Below, piece by piece: positions 11,201 to 19,506 of a DNA stretch of 64,000 bases. Both the position numbers and the translations under genes were made by a program. Positions within the stretch are counted from its first letter, which is position 1. The number at the start of each line of letters is the position of its first letter. The notes below the pieces were generated by a model, which did not search any database, was not told where the DNA came from, and saw only the letters and a list, made by a program, of their open reading frames with translations. Origin of the DNA: Ustilago trichophora. Lineage: Eukaryota > Basidiomycota > Ustilaginomycetes > Ustilaginales > Ustilaginaceae. The stretch is taken from positions 62,001 through 126,000 of the forward strand of contig OOIN01000034.1 in NCBI GenBank assembly GCA_900323505.1, given 5' to 3'.

Positions 11201-11371
11201 CGCAGAAGAAGGCGTCTCTGGAGGCACGGAAGAGGACGGAAGCGAAGAACGGGGACTGAAAGCAGGTGGCGGTGGTAGAGGCGGCATGTCTATGTGTGGC
11301 TCCACTTCAGCGGCAGCAGCAGTTGCTGCAGCAGAGCCGGGGCCGGCATTCACGGCTGAGTCGGGCTGCAT
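5255..11371 (-). CDS. Very large serine/threonine protein kinase (2038 aa)
   Basis: A single exon from the ATG at 11371. Residues 1-440 are Ser/Pro/Ala-rich and probably disordered. The kinase domain spans about 448-730: glycine loop GRGKFSSV (Gly454), ATP lysine K480 in FAIKHT, catalytic loop HRDIKPEN (His582-Asp584), DFG at Asp603, activation segment CCGSPAFHCPEI, and subdomain IX VDAWTCGITMLRLLTG. All catalytic residues are present, so it should be active; the HRDIKPEN loop and GSPAF segment look CAMK-like. The usual Ala of APE is Cys. Residues 730-1450 are again mostly low complexity, with basic Ser/Arg stretches. Roughly the last 550 residues are rich in predicted amphipathic helices (LLSLLFWLE, ALQVLDQIITSS), reminiscent of a helical-repeat scaffold, but I recognise no named domain. 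Cellular role unknown. Confidence 0.85.
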   Translation of the reverse strand: MQPDSAVNAGPGSAAATAAAAEVEPHIDMPPLPPPPAFSPRSSLPSSSVPPETPSSASHPVHDPSIIPATTAPSHSSHAASTAPSPSTPATASTLSSVPAKHHDVASIAFPSGPSSSADPSHRSIPSSLTSSARQSRSSSPAPAPPLRTISQGPYSNNAWPPSATANVNATGSAISTLTSSERRQITDSLRAHKRSSSLATLKSFASASNPSLPTTGALQVQGVNKPSSHGRTSPAAASTPTANEMPAPTQPPYRRAQTYRFSRTQSAAPPHARTAETDTSADPQARSRHTSDAPYHATSEELEKENQRLKATAAAKLAEQEAWEKTRGAGSAVLDLLKLPNLSDDDADDDHSAESSGPGRQSRATTPGSASGSGISGASVPGSGSSNSSQTDSGRSSNKRKMGKLTRTWEAARVLPSLDDVQARRHDPVTVTSADKLLSRGISEYTLLPKILGRGKFSSVFLASKPYGPTGDPQLFAIKHTPLFPHHPLIATRLLREPTLLAELPPHPNLVNVYETIRTPGHFYLIEEYLDGYVTLEALLPMRSEQSPPHYPILPTGVANCVLDQLLSAVHAIHHPLQICHRDIKPENILVHPDTLQLKLLDFGLATHFSRSEAKLSTCCGSPAFHCPEIVTALRNPLGTVHYWGPEVDAWTCGITMLRLLTGVRYPIGASHTSVRSMSIRAQRAVATIKDPELRDRVGKLLEINGERRMRNFEDLVKALEPATDEIHRGIKEFKSTTFIPVEPQHKMNLPLVVGPAAEAALTAPLLPSGATPAGSKRSTPMNSRPASPTFGGGEVLDAHLSPAPTLLLSNPTYQPAQRVLSYVKYCLRCAGILYHCWPDTSSSASLPPTPGPFEAAFQDYNNALSNVTSRTSDTPSSAHPDGSVPPSLSPSTPFPIQAARSERDPYSHIHVFECVLEVVDPPADSDQDAPQSLVQSIFSALSFGRRPANRRSMSTPPKPENLQAAGMPRPPGTPADAPVSGSGSASGKAGDVKCLTFYLVLRFPRRPSGQLNFVATRPSYSRSSSTAGRSHRARSRASSAVGADRDSGGLHRDVSTDSLTRLSKLHSSHAEFATGIHPLRKAMIDSNHTTPRASRTSSPAVSHGNLKKREGSLAPYRDHDRHGRDLNDAERSNLGLTIETSPELLRIAEKQASAHNSPSPQSAPNSRATSRARSRKSSRVRGSSASRRNGGSNKVFVHVTDNRALDAVRKAFSIGGTTTDYNPDIETDYEDSGMWASPDLRAREMTLGEESDHGLSSESKPRRPSSNRRRPHSHRHVSGLSVPVAEGEDRSKLASSAGESGHASRPTWADIPAGGMKPRNTISHSSDDQEQYTRGRSLGPAGSLPSPTSGIPFPAPPRLRASSNLAFAVVQEESSPSNTEHSASQSRTMVDLRDKPPVAEDTTHQVDAPVVPSTSVDFDLHAAVATLASMTSGLLKEDPLPEQAELSSGVSDVASYLLRLQTDDAARFAQELDTLSFDLFRALSPITGLVDRSSGSAVKAASVAKQVLDLLGDNASSREVYMAVDMRCGEMLDAEPHCVELSGDEQIWSSAAETVYLMRLLNMSLPRIRTKKPQGFSQVFGRLPQCLMLGLVSAAEHAASACEKLAEEAVKTCCSTALIVVDWEAHCMGTSEREPIRRTSREALGRFLEGVTVCLPYLAGATTPLSEDFFFAQNPRYAMASKEGGVSTVKRNESLFAEISKTLASLEVDLGTIWSNALLGMSRDPKDDDTRGTLTALGVAGFVLHVHLLHSGYARDRPLEWKGVRAQTQLEAALPVALLAVSEQTKAAASPELEEGKEDALADTSLLWMQWCFCGLQEDASAGQRILPVELAVSLAQTLATQSVISPSPSARLIRFKLLSDLLVHRTERIAALQVLDQIITSSPFSQLRAGGVSILRSVLSAWLAPIKTGDVDAVPLESIVALLNKIVALPSGLQPTGTGEAPEEASRLTETLAEESGKLTELLSLLFWLETQQHSANSNLTCLSSKLEYWSSFVQPLEKLLEQLGSTDSHHKQQFELVHIALQRLVTTFPTSSSS

Positions 11372-14300
11372 GGCGCTCTATTCTCTCGCTCTCTCTCGCT
11401 TCAATTACGCTAAGGGAGGCATGAATGTGCGTGGACAATGGTTCGTGGTGCTAGAACAATGCTGCCAGGATGGCATGCTGTTTGGGTGTGATTGAGTGCA
11501 TGAGAGAGACGGTGGGTGGAAACGAGCGGAGGTTGGTGGACGCTGGTTGGTCGGTTTGCTCGCTCGTCAAGATAGGGGCGCGGGACTGGAGTGACTGCGG
11601 AAGCAAGACGCCGGAAGGCTGAGATCTGGAAGGGAAGAAATGCGGCGGGCGTAGTGTCGAAACGAGGCCGGAACCCACGTCACGGCAGCATGTGTTCGAG
11701 AAGCAGGCACAAGTGACTGATTTGATGGAGAGGATTGTTGAAAGCTGTGGCCTTGGGCTGAAACAAGGTTGAAGTTGCAACGCAGAGCAGAGGACGACAA
11801 AGCTCACTACTGGTTGCGCTTAGCCTGATCGGAGAAATTGAAAAGATTGCGATAAGCTAGTTTGAGCCCACGAGGTCCAGATGATTCGACGGCAGACGGA
11901 AGAGCGAGCCAGAATCCAGCAGTGCGGTTCTTGGATGACGATGCTGATGGATGGCGCTTTGGATTTCTGGGGTTGAAAGTGGACAGCAGAGGTAGAGATT
12001 GGGGGAGTGAGAGATAGATAGGAGCGGGAAAGGGAGAACTAGCAGCAACATGGGAGAGCGAGTGAGGAAGCGAGAGAGAGAGCGATAAGTGTTGGTTCGA
12101 TTCGATTGACAGAGAGACCCCAAATGGGCGCTGCTGAGTTGGATTGCTCGCCAAAATCGAGAGAAAGAGTCAGAGATAAGGCGGAGTGCATCTGAACGTC
12201 TGAAAATCAAAAAACAACAAAACAACAAAACATACGGCTGTTTCGCCTTGCTCTAGCAGACGCTCACGCCTCCCTCCTCGCCTATTGGACAAGAGGCACA
12301 CATGGACCCATCATCTCGGTCCAACTCACAGTACACGGACAACCGTATACAAAAGAAGAGCTTTCTGATTCGCTAGCTAACGTTCCCAGCGTTGCCAGAA
12401 CAGGGTTCTATGCAGTGTGGTCCTGTTGATTGTCACATGTTTGAATTGTGTATTCTGTCCAACCTTTCATTCAAGCTTCTTTGGCACGAATCATTCAATC
12501 ACGCCTCCATCCTAGTCTTGCTCAAAAGAGAGGCATCTTTGAAAAGTCTTCAGCAACGTTGCGCAGCACTCAATCCAAGAAATGAGTTAGCTGTGCATGA
12601 GAGTGGCTCTCAAAGGATGCACGATTTTTGCAATTTACCGATGACGAATGCGCCTTGCAAGCCGATCGACGACGCGTTGGGCCTGCAACAGCTGCAGCCG
12701 GTGCATGGTGGTGCAGCTCAAGTCTCCAACTTGCAACTTGAGCTCGCTCAACGAATCACAGCTGTCTTATCAATGGAGGGAATAGGGATCGCATCGAGGT
12801 GGGGGTAAAATCCCTTTCAAATCTACATACAAGCTTGCACTCTTCCTCCCACCACTTTTCATCGTTGAGACAAAGCTGAGCCTGGTGATGAGAGCGACAG
12901 GACGACACAGCGCAGCTTAGATCCTGAGCGAATGAGTGTCGTAACACACGGTGAAGCGCGTCCCTGACGTGAGAACAAGCAAGGAGCCCACCTGACTTCG
13001 CATATGTGGCCTTCGAGTCACACAATGGGCTCAGTCGACAAGGAGCCTATTTTCGACGGAGGCTTCCGAAAAACGGACTGTATCTCAGAGTGTCACGAAT
13101 GCATCGGTCAGACGATCAAGCAGCAGCACAAACATCAGGACTCACAAAGCGAGACTCGGGAGTTCCCGATTGGTTGATAGAACTTGCGGCAGAATCGACA
13201 GGTCCGAGCCCCACGCTATGCTCCTCTTGTCATGTGGCACATGGCTCGATCTTTTTTGGACCCTGACTGCACACAATCTTCCTTTGCCCTATTCCTTTCT
13301 GACTCTGACTCTAGCTTTTGGACTCGGTCGGCTGCTCCAAAGTGACAAGAATCACTGCATTGACCTTTGCCCTGTAACGCTGTGCTGTCAAAGCGCGGTC
13401 TTCGGTCGGTCGCTGTCGGTTGTAGCGGCCAATTTGTTTCTTAAACGTTCCACGCTACCGAACCAGCACGGGAAGCACGCCGCCAAGAAATCTTACCCTG
13501 ACAGCGACACGACCTTTAATTTTTAGAAATCTACACTTCACTAACCGGTGATTTTCCGAACAAACCACTTGTGATTGGTCCGCAAAATCCACCTTCAAAC
13601 GTCGTACAGTCAACTCGCGATCTTTGAATGCCTCAATAAATGAATATTCCACATATTGGATAAGAATTTGGCTGGACATTTTTGGGCGCAGCCAATTATC
13701 AAATAAATTCGCTTTTCAGATAATGGATAGGTTAGCTGCAGCCCCAAATTTGAATAACCCAGCAAATGTCAATACAAACCACAGCTTAGTCTTGTTATTG
13801 TCTGAATGGATACAATGTGAGTCTTGATCACTCACTGGAAGTTGCCAGTTTTATAGATTTAACCACTTTTTAGCCATAAGAATGGACACAGCTCTATTAA
13901 AAAAATCAAGGAATTGCAGCAATTTGTGATGGAAAAGGGGGAAAACAAAACAATGTTCATTCAAAGTTATTGGAAGTCCCTACTCAGGGAGATACAGGCT
14001 GCACAGCTAAAAAATGCGAAGCTAACATAAATCAGTCAATTTTTCCAAATTTCTAGCTCTCAATAATTAAATATTTCACATAATGAATAAAATATGCCTC
14101 CGCCCAAAAATATTCAAAGATCGCGAGTTGACTGTACTCGAAGAGATTGCTGCCAGGAGCCAGGCCGTGCAAAGCAGCCACCGGGACTGCTCCGGGTTTG
14201 CAGACAATGTGTCAAAAAAAAAATTGTTGTGCGGGGGAGCACAATTCTGCCGCGGATCAAGTCTTGCTTCGTGATTGGCTTGTCGCGCGATAAGATGCGC

Positions 14301-14473
14301 AAATCAGGCCGACTCCCCTCGAAGCATCGAGTACTACGCCGACTGTCTCGATGGTCACACATCGGTATCGCAACGTCCTCATTGCACGATTCGAATGCGC
14401 AGTATTCACAGTCGAAATTGGATGAGCTGATTGAATGCCAACAAGTCTAGCAAGACAAGTGTCCGAGGTGCCA
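11372..14473. other. 3.1-kb spacer: long kinase leader/promoter plus a MITE
   Basis: Both flanking genes are on the minus strand, so this is upstream of the kinase and downstream of the ligase. About 11450-12230 is purine-rich on the plus strand (pyrimidine-rich in the sense of the kinase) and is probably leader and core promoter. About 13500-14140 is AT-rich and holds the MITE listed separately. Short frames of up to 138 codons around 12392-13526 show no domain or coding bias that I would support. Confidence 0.5.
13607..14134. mobile_element. TA-flanked non-autonomous DNA transposon (MITE), 528 bp
   Basis: The left end CAGTCAACTCGCGATCTTTG at 13607 is matched as a perfect inverted repeat of about 23 bp ending at 14134. 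Both ends are bordered by TA (13605-13606 and 14135-14136), the target duplication of Tc1/mariner/pogo elements. The interior is AT-rich with no transposase frame. Just inside each end lies a related segment in direct orientation (CTCAATAA..AATATT.CACATA.TG.ATAA at about 13632 and 14060). The GC content contrasts sharply with the neighbouring genes. Confidence 0.85.
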
Positions 14474-17400
14474 TCAGAACTCAAAGTCGTCGTCGACAGC
14501 AGCTTTCGCTGCCACCTTGTCATTGTCAGCCTCACCCTCGCTCGCCAGATCCTCATCTTCCGCTCCTTTCTTGCCGCTATCATCTGGAGCAGGAGCCGCC
14601 TTCTGCTGCTCAAAGTAGATCTTGGCCAAGCTTGCCGGTGTGCTTGCCTGATCGATTGTCTTGTCCTCTCTCCGCTTGATGAAGCGAGGAAACCTGATCG
14701 ACAATCCCCTTTCTTCGCTCACCAGACCGATCGCTGCAGTGTAGTTGGGACTGATGGTCACATCGGCACCTCTGATCTCCCAAACCTCGCTAGGCTTCCA
14801 CCAGACGTCGGGCCAAAGGTTGCCGGTCTCAAGCTCGATTCCGAATGGCGAAGGTTCACCGTATCGTGCTGTCACACATGTATCGGACCCTTCGGCGTAC
14901 CGCACATTGAGATCTTTGTAGAAGGCATCTGTGAAGCCCGAGATGCACTTGCACACGGCCTGCAGCACCCCTGTTGTGGGATCGTAGAGGGCGAGCAGCA
15001 TCGGTGACCACCAAGTCGCTTTTCTTCCCATTCCATGCCATGCGCCGATAGGAACCAGATCGAGAGAATCGCCAAGTCCGTCTACATAGTCCTTTTTGAC
15101 TTTGAGCCAGGATTCGCACCGCTTGTCTGGCTCGTAGGTGGAAAGCAGCGCTTTTCCGCGCCCATTGACCCCCTTGCCTATCTCTGCGGGCATCAGTGTT
15201 GAATCTGCAAAGGTACCTCCATTACGATTCCTTCTTCCGGCGTCGTCAAGCGTCTGTATCGCTTCGTCCTCATTCTCCATCGCTAAGTCGTCATCGACTA
15301 TATCAGCGAGCTTCTGGAGTCGACCCGAATCTTCTCCATCCCCGGATTGATCTTCGTCGTCATTGTTCTCGTTTCCAACTTTGCTCTCTGGCGGCGCTTC
15401 CCAGTGATGGTCGAGCGACTTGACCATGATGCCTTCGCATTTGTGTTCCTGCGCCTGGGTGAAGAAGCGCGCTACGTCGTCAGGATCCGTGCTCTCGCAT
15501 GATTGTACATGCGCAAAGCGAGCAATCAGTGGGCTCTGGGGCGACAAAGGTGGAAAGCGCGTGTGCAACAAGTTGCGTCTTGTTCGGAAAGACGATTTGA
15601 GCAGCGAATCTCCATTCAGGTACATCAAATCAAAGGCAAAAACACCCACTTTGACCTTGATGTCGTGTAAATTGACGTCCTTTCGGCTGCGATTGGCAAG
15701 TGTCTGGAATGGCAAGAGTCGACCATCCAGGTCCATTGCCACGACTTCGGCGTCCATGATGAACGATGTAATGGGCTGCCGCTTGCATTGATCGACGGTA
15801 GTATCTTTTTCCTCCATCTTCGTTGCTCCATAATCCCCCGGAAAAGGTTTTGAGTCGCTTCTCGTTTTTGATGACGATGCTTCAGTAAAGGTGCTCGTCC
15901 CGAAGCTAGCATCCGCCTCACTCTCCTGTCCCATCAATATCGGCACCATGTCAGTGATGTCCGGGTACTTCTCCGACATTTCCTCCAGGTGCCTTGAGAG
16001 CAATCTGACGTAGATCTCACCATCCTTGCCGACCCATTTGCCGCTTTTCGACGAGGTCTCCTCCCTGACGCTCCTCCTCGCCTCCAGCCCAGCGCTTCTC
16101 GGTACGTAGATAGCATGGATCTGGCACCGCTGTCCATCGTATTTGAACTCGGACACGAACGCCCTTTGGCCCAGCTTCTCATGCATGGCGCCCAACGAAC
16201 GCGTGATCGATCCCAGCATTGGCGAGATAGGCGTGCCGATGCGCAGCGGAACATGCTCTGACAAACCTGCCAAACCATATTGCAGCAGAGAGGGGACGAT
16301 GACGCCAAAATTGGGATGTCGAGCACGCACTTCCCGGACCAGCTTCTCTGCTCTTGCCAGGCGTTCCATCAATGCGAGGCGCTGCGGGTCTTGGCGCTCT
16401 TTCGGCTTCGTTGCATTGGCGAGGATGCCTTTGCGTTCATGAGGGTGGACCAGGAGCAGCGCTGCTCGTTCTTTCTCCTTCGGATTGCTTGGCTCGATGA
16501 GTGTCACTGACTCCTCTACCAGAGCAAAAGCACGTGCTAGAGCTGTGGCAATCGTGGTCCGTACCGCCTGGATGCGTAGATGGCTGATGAACGTTCGCAC
16601 AAGAAAGCGAGTCTCCTCACCACGGCTAGCAACGAGCAGCTTGGTGACATAACCCAGCTTCTGATTGGCGCTCCCCTGTCCGCTCAGCCTGGCGATGCTA
16701 TGCAAGTTCGAAAACAGCCGTTGGACAGTGATCGGAGCAGGACGAACAAGGGCCTTGACATCCTTCTTCGCCTCGTATGCCACATCGCCAGGATCGCCCG
16801 TCTTGTCCCACACTTGCTTCATAAAGCGAGCCGACTTTCCCGTGACCGACTTGATGGCCTTATTAATAATCGACCCGCCCAAACCGAGCTCGACACCGTC
16901 GTACGGAGGTGCGATATGGTTGCTGACCAAATACACTGTTGGTAGTAGCGAGTCTGGATCGTGTGCTCGCACTGTGCGGAGCAGGTTGGTGAGCAGTGTA
17001 GTGATGGCGAGGCGGGACCGTGTGGCCGAGATGAGAACGAATGCGTGCGTTAGAAGGGCATAGGGCGTCGTTGGTGCCAGAGTACCGTCCTTAGCGACGA
17101 TAGTGGGCCATGATGATGTGTCGATGGCCCATGGGTCAAAGACAAAGATATCATCGCCGAGCGGAATTGCTTGTATCGATGCATCCATTGCCTCTAGATC
17201 GATGGGCTTCGATGTAGCATGTGGTTTCTTGCTTGGGTCAGGAGATGCTGCTGGAGGTGACATCTTTCGTGTTGAGGAAGACGGACCAGCCTCTTGACTT
17301 TTTCGAGCTTGCTCAACAGTCTGATCATTCTCTCCCGACCACTCCAAGTGAAGACGTCTTGCGAGATCCTCATCGCCCTGCATCCGCGCCTTGTACTCGT

Positions 17401-17710
17401 CGACAGACATTTCTGCCTCCTGGGCAGCTAGCTGCACCGCAAAGGCGGCATCCTCCTCCTCCTGGGACGTGGCATCTTTAGTATTGGTATCTGGTGCATC
17501 GTCTTCGTCTACGTCGACGATGACCGCCTTCTGCTTCGCTTTAGCTGAGGTGGGCGTCGGCGAGGTCGGCTCAGCAGCTGTGAATGTCGCTCTGGATGCT
17601 GTCGAGGGGCTGGTGAAGAAAGATGTTAGAGCTGATTGCTGTCCAAATTTCGTCTTCTTTGTCGGTGTTGAGGGCTGTGATCTCCCATTGGGGCGCTTGT
17701 TGGGCGCCAT
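14474..17710 (-). CDS. CDC9: ATP-dependent DNA ligase, replicative (DNA ligase I / Cdc9 type)
   Basis: 1078 residues from the ATG at 17710. It seals nicks in Okazaki fragments and in excision repair through a ligase-adenylate intermediate. The N-terminus carries a PCNA-interacting box, Gln25-x-x-Leu28-x-x-Phe31-Phe32, next to basic clusters (NKRP, KKTK) that would serve as a nuclear signal. A long acidic linker follows, then the DNA-binding domain (RLSGQGSANQKLGYV). The adenylation motif is EFKYDGQR with Lys523 as the AMP-accepting residue; motif V is EGIMVKSL with Lys764. The OB-fold part holds WLKVKKDY and GRKATWWSPMLLALYD. An insertion at about 775-845 is rich in Asp/Glu/Asn. The frame stays open 31 codons upstream, to 17803, with a basic, Ser/Thr-rich, presequence-like composition but no ATG, so a mitochondrial isoform is possible only through splicing or non-AUG initiation. 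Confidence 0.95.
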   Translation of the reverse strand: MAPNKRPNGRSQPSTPTKKTKFGQQSALTSFFTSPSTASRATFTAAEPTSPTPTSAKAKQKAVIVDVDEDDAPDTNTKDATSQEEEDAAFAVQLAAQEAEMSVDEYKARMQGDEDLARRLHLEWSGENDQTVEQARKSQEAGPSSSTRKMSPPAASPDPSKKPHATSKPIDLEAMDASIQAIPLGDDIFVFDPWAIDTSSWPTIVAKDGTLAPTTPYALLTHAFVLISATRSRLAITTLLTNLLRTVRAHDPDSLLPTVYLVSNHIAPPYDGVELGLGGSIINKAIKSVTGKSARFMKQVWDKTGDPGDVAYEAKKDVKALVRPAPITVQRLFSNLHSIARLSGQGSANQKLGYVTKLLVASRGEETRFLVRTFISHLRIQAVRTTIATALARAFALVEESVTLIEPSNPKEKERAALLLVHPHERKGILANATKPKERQDPQRLALMERLARAEKLVREVRARHPNFGVIVPSLLQYGLAGLSEHVPLRIGTPISPMLGSITRSLGAMHEKLGQRAFVSEFKYDGQRCQIHAIYVPRSAGLEARRSVREETSSKSGKWVGKDGEIYVRLLSRHLEEMSEKYPDITDMVPILMGQESEADASFGTSTFTEASSSKTRSDSKPFPGDYGATKMEEKDTTVDQCKRQPITSFIMDAEVVAMDLDGRLLPFQTLANRSRKDVNLHDIKVKVGVFAFDLMYLNGDSLLKSSFRTRRNLLHTRFPPLSPQSPLIARFAHVQSCESTDPDDVARFFTQAQEHKCEGIMVKSLDHHWEAPPESKVGNENNDDEDQSGDGEDSGRLQKLADIVDDDLAMENEDEAIQTLDDAGRRNRNGGTFADSTLMPAEIGKGVNGRGKALLSTYEPDKRCESWLKVKKDYVDGLGDSLDLVPIGAWHGMGRKATWWSPMLLALYDPTTGVLQAVCKCISGFTDAFYKDLNVRYAEGSDTCVTARYGEPSPFGIELETGNLWPDVWWKPSEVWEIRGADVTISPNYTAAIGLVSEERGLSIRFPRFIKRREDKTIDQASTPASLAKIYFEQQKAAPAPDDSGKKGAEDEDLASEGEADNDKVAAKAAVDDDFEF

Positions 17711-18203
17711 GCTGATGGCCTGATGACGGGAGTAGATAGAGCAGCAGCCATTGGTTGAGAACGCTTCCGTCGATGCAGCCTTCAAAATTGTTCGGCTATA
17801 CACCTTCTATGAAGCCAATCAGGCACCCTTGTTAACTGAGCAATAGAGCAAGCATCTATGTCAGCGTCCGATGGGCTTGACTGTATGAGCTATGCATGGC
17901 AGAAGTGATCCCAGCCTAGATGCAGGCGCAAGGGTATACCGTACAGTTTTGTACTGTACAAGATCCTCGCAGTGTCGTGGCCCGAGCAGCTTTGAGAATG
18001 TGGAGGTTAAAAACCCAACCAAGAAAAAAATAAAAATAAAATAAAATAAAAATAAAAATAAAAGAGGCTGGGCAGTCGGGATACAATGAACCCTGTTTCT
18101 TCTTCTTCTTCTTCTTCTTCTTCTTCTTCTTCTTCTTCTTCTTCCTTTCTTCTTCAACCTCCATCAATCTTCCTGAACGCCTACCAGGAAGCGGCTATCC
18201 AGT
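17711..18203. other. Divergent promoter between DNA ligase and the Ind1-like gene
   Basis: Holds leaders for both genes. Visible elements are a GTACAGT...ACTGTAC inverted pair at about 17941-17962, an A/T-rich AAAAT tract (about 18024-18063) and a TCT trinucleotide repeat (18098-18144) directly upstream of the plus-strand ATG. Confidence 0.6.
18098..18144. repeat. TCT trinucleotide microsatellite in the Ind1-like leader
   Basis: About 15 TCT units, ending some 60 nt before the ATG at 18204; pyrimidine-rich leaders of this sort recur in the window. Confidence 0.9.
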
Positions 18204-19349
18204 ATGTCGGCAAACAGGGCTCTGAGAGAGCTGCCTCGTAAAATTCCCTGCTCCTTGTCTATGCCGCCTCCGCTTCCAAGGATCGCTCCGCCCGTTGCTG
18301 GACCATCACGCCGCACCTTCACCTCGACGGGCACCCTCGACTCACATGAGAACCCACTCGGGCTTCCGCGCAACAATCAGCGCATTCCACCTACTATGCC
18401 TCGTCGAGGCACCGGACCTCCGCAACCACGCCGCATTCCAAATGTCAAACAAATCGTCTGCGTTTCCTCCGGCAAAGGTGGTGTGGGAAAGTCCACCATC
18501 TCTGCCAACCTTGCCGTCGCACTCTCGCTCGTCCACCAATCTTCTTCCTCATCTGGCAAGAAGCCTCGAGTCGGTCTCTTAGACCTTGACATCTTTGGCC
18601 CGAGCGTTCCCAAACTCATGGGACTCGAAGGCATGGGCGAGCCAGAACTGACATCCTACGGCGGCTTGATACCTCTCAAGAATCACGGCGTCAGCTGCAT
18701 GTCAATGGGCTTTCTTCTGGGTAACAACACACAACAAGACGAAGAAAGGGTGGTGGCATGGAGAGGAATGATGGTGATGAAAGCCACACAGCAGCTTCTG
18801 TTTCATGTCGATTGGCGGCTAAATCCCCACGCTCCCACCCCATCTTCGCCTGAAGAACTCGATGAGAATAGCAATGCGCCATTGGATGTCCTCGTGATCG
18901 ACATGCCCCCCGGCACCGGCGATGTCGCGCTGTCCCTAGCACAGCTGGTCAAAGTGGACGCAGCAGTAGTGGTAACTACTCCGCAGCAAGTCGCCCTGCT
19001 AGATGCGAAGAAGGGTGTAAACATGTTTAGAAAGACCAGCGTGCCCGTTGCGGGCTTGGTGCTGAATATGAGCCACTTTGTCAGTCCAGATACGGGAAAG
19101 GCATTTGAGTTGTTTGGCAAAGCGACAGCGGTGGAGAAATATGCAGACAAGCAGGGGCTCGAGGTGCTAGCGAGAATCCCGCTGCAGCCGCAACTGAGCG
19201 AGGGTGGAGATCAGGGGATCCCTGCTACGTTGAGAGAGACACTGCCGACTTTCGAGAGCGGGGCAGTGGAAGGAGAACAGCAGCTAAATCATATTCGTTC
19301 TGCATTCTTTGATTTGGCATCCAAGGTTTGGTCTCGGCTAGGGCAGTAG
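18204..19349 (+). CDS. IND1: Mitochondrial Mrp/Nbp35-family P-loop ATPase, Ind1 (NUBPL) type, lacking the CxxC
   Basis: 381 residues. The first 60 are basic and Ser/Pro-rich (MSANRALRELPRK, RRTFTSTG), as expected for a matrix presequence. The deviant Walker A SGKGGVGKST (Gly90-Thr98) identifies the Mrp/Nbp35/Ind1 family; GLLDLDIFGPSVPKLMG, VAWRGMMVM and VLVIDMPPGTGD are further family hallmarks. Ind1 inserts Fe-S clusters into respiratory complex I. In eukaryotic Ind1 a C-terminal CxxC follows NMS and ligates the transferred cluster; here NMSHF is followed by Val-Ser294-Pro-Asp-Thr297, so both cysteines are replaced. The rest of the C-terminal domain (ELFG, LEVLARIPLQPQL) is intact, so this is substitution rather than truncation. 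It could be a natural CxxC-less variant of Ind1 or a related Mrp paralogue. Confidence 0.85.
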   Translation: MSANRALRELPRKIPCSLSMPPPLPRIAPPVAGPSRRTFTSTGTLDSHENPLGLPRNNQRIPPTMPRRGTGPPQPRRIPNVKQIVCVSSGKGGVGKSTISANLAVALSLVHQSSSSSGKKPRVGLLDLDIFGPSVPKLMGLEGMGEPELTSYGGLIPLKNHGVSCMSMGFLLGNNTQQDEERVVAWRGMMVMKATQQLLFHVDWRLNPHAPTPSSPEELDENSNAPLDVLVIDMPPGTGDVALSLAQLVKVDAAVVVTTPQQVALLDAKKGVNMFRKTSVPVAGLVLNMSHFVSPDTGKAFELFGKATAVEKYADKQGLEVLARIPLQPQLSEGGDQGIPATLRETLPTFESGAVEGEQQLNHIRSAFFDLASKVWSRLGQ

Positions 19350-19506
19350 CAAGCGAACAACAGTATTCATCATCTTGCGACACAGATATATACACACACA
19401 AATACAACGCACAGCCTCAAAAGCATGATGCCGTCTAATGATCCTATTTCCCGACTGGAACGAGCCTGCTGAGAACTTGATAAAAAAAAAATGGGACGAG
19501 GACCGC

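Noticed and set aside
12392..13526. Several frames of 80-140 codons in the 3.1-kb spacer
   Set aside because: Composition and lack of splice-compatible partners argue against coding.
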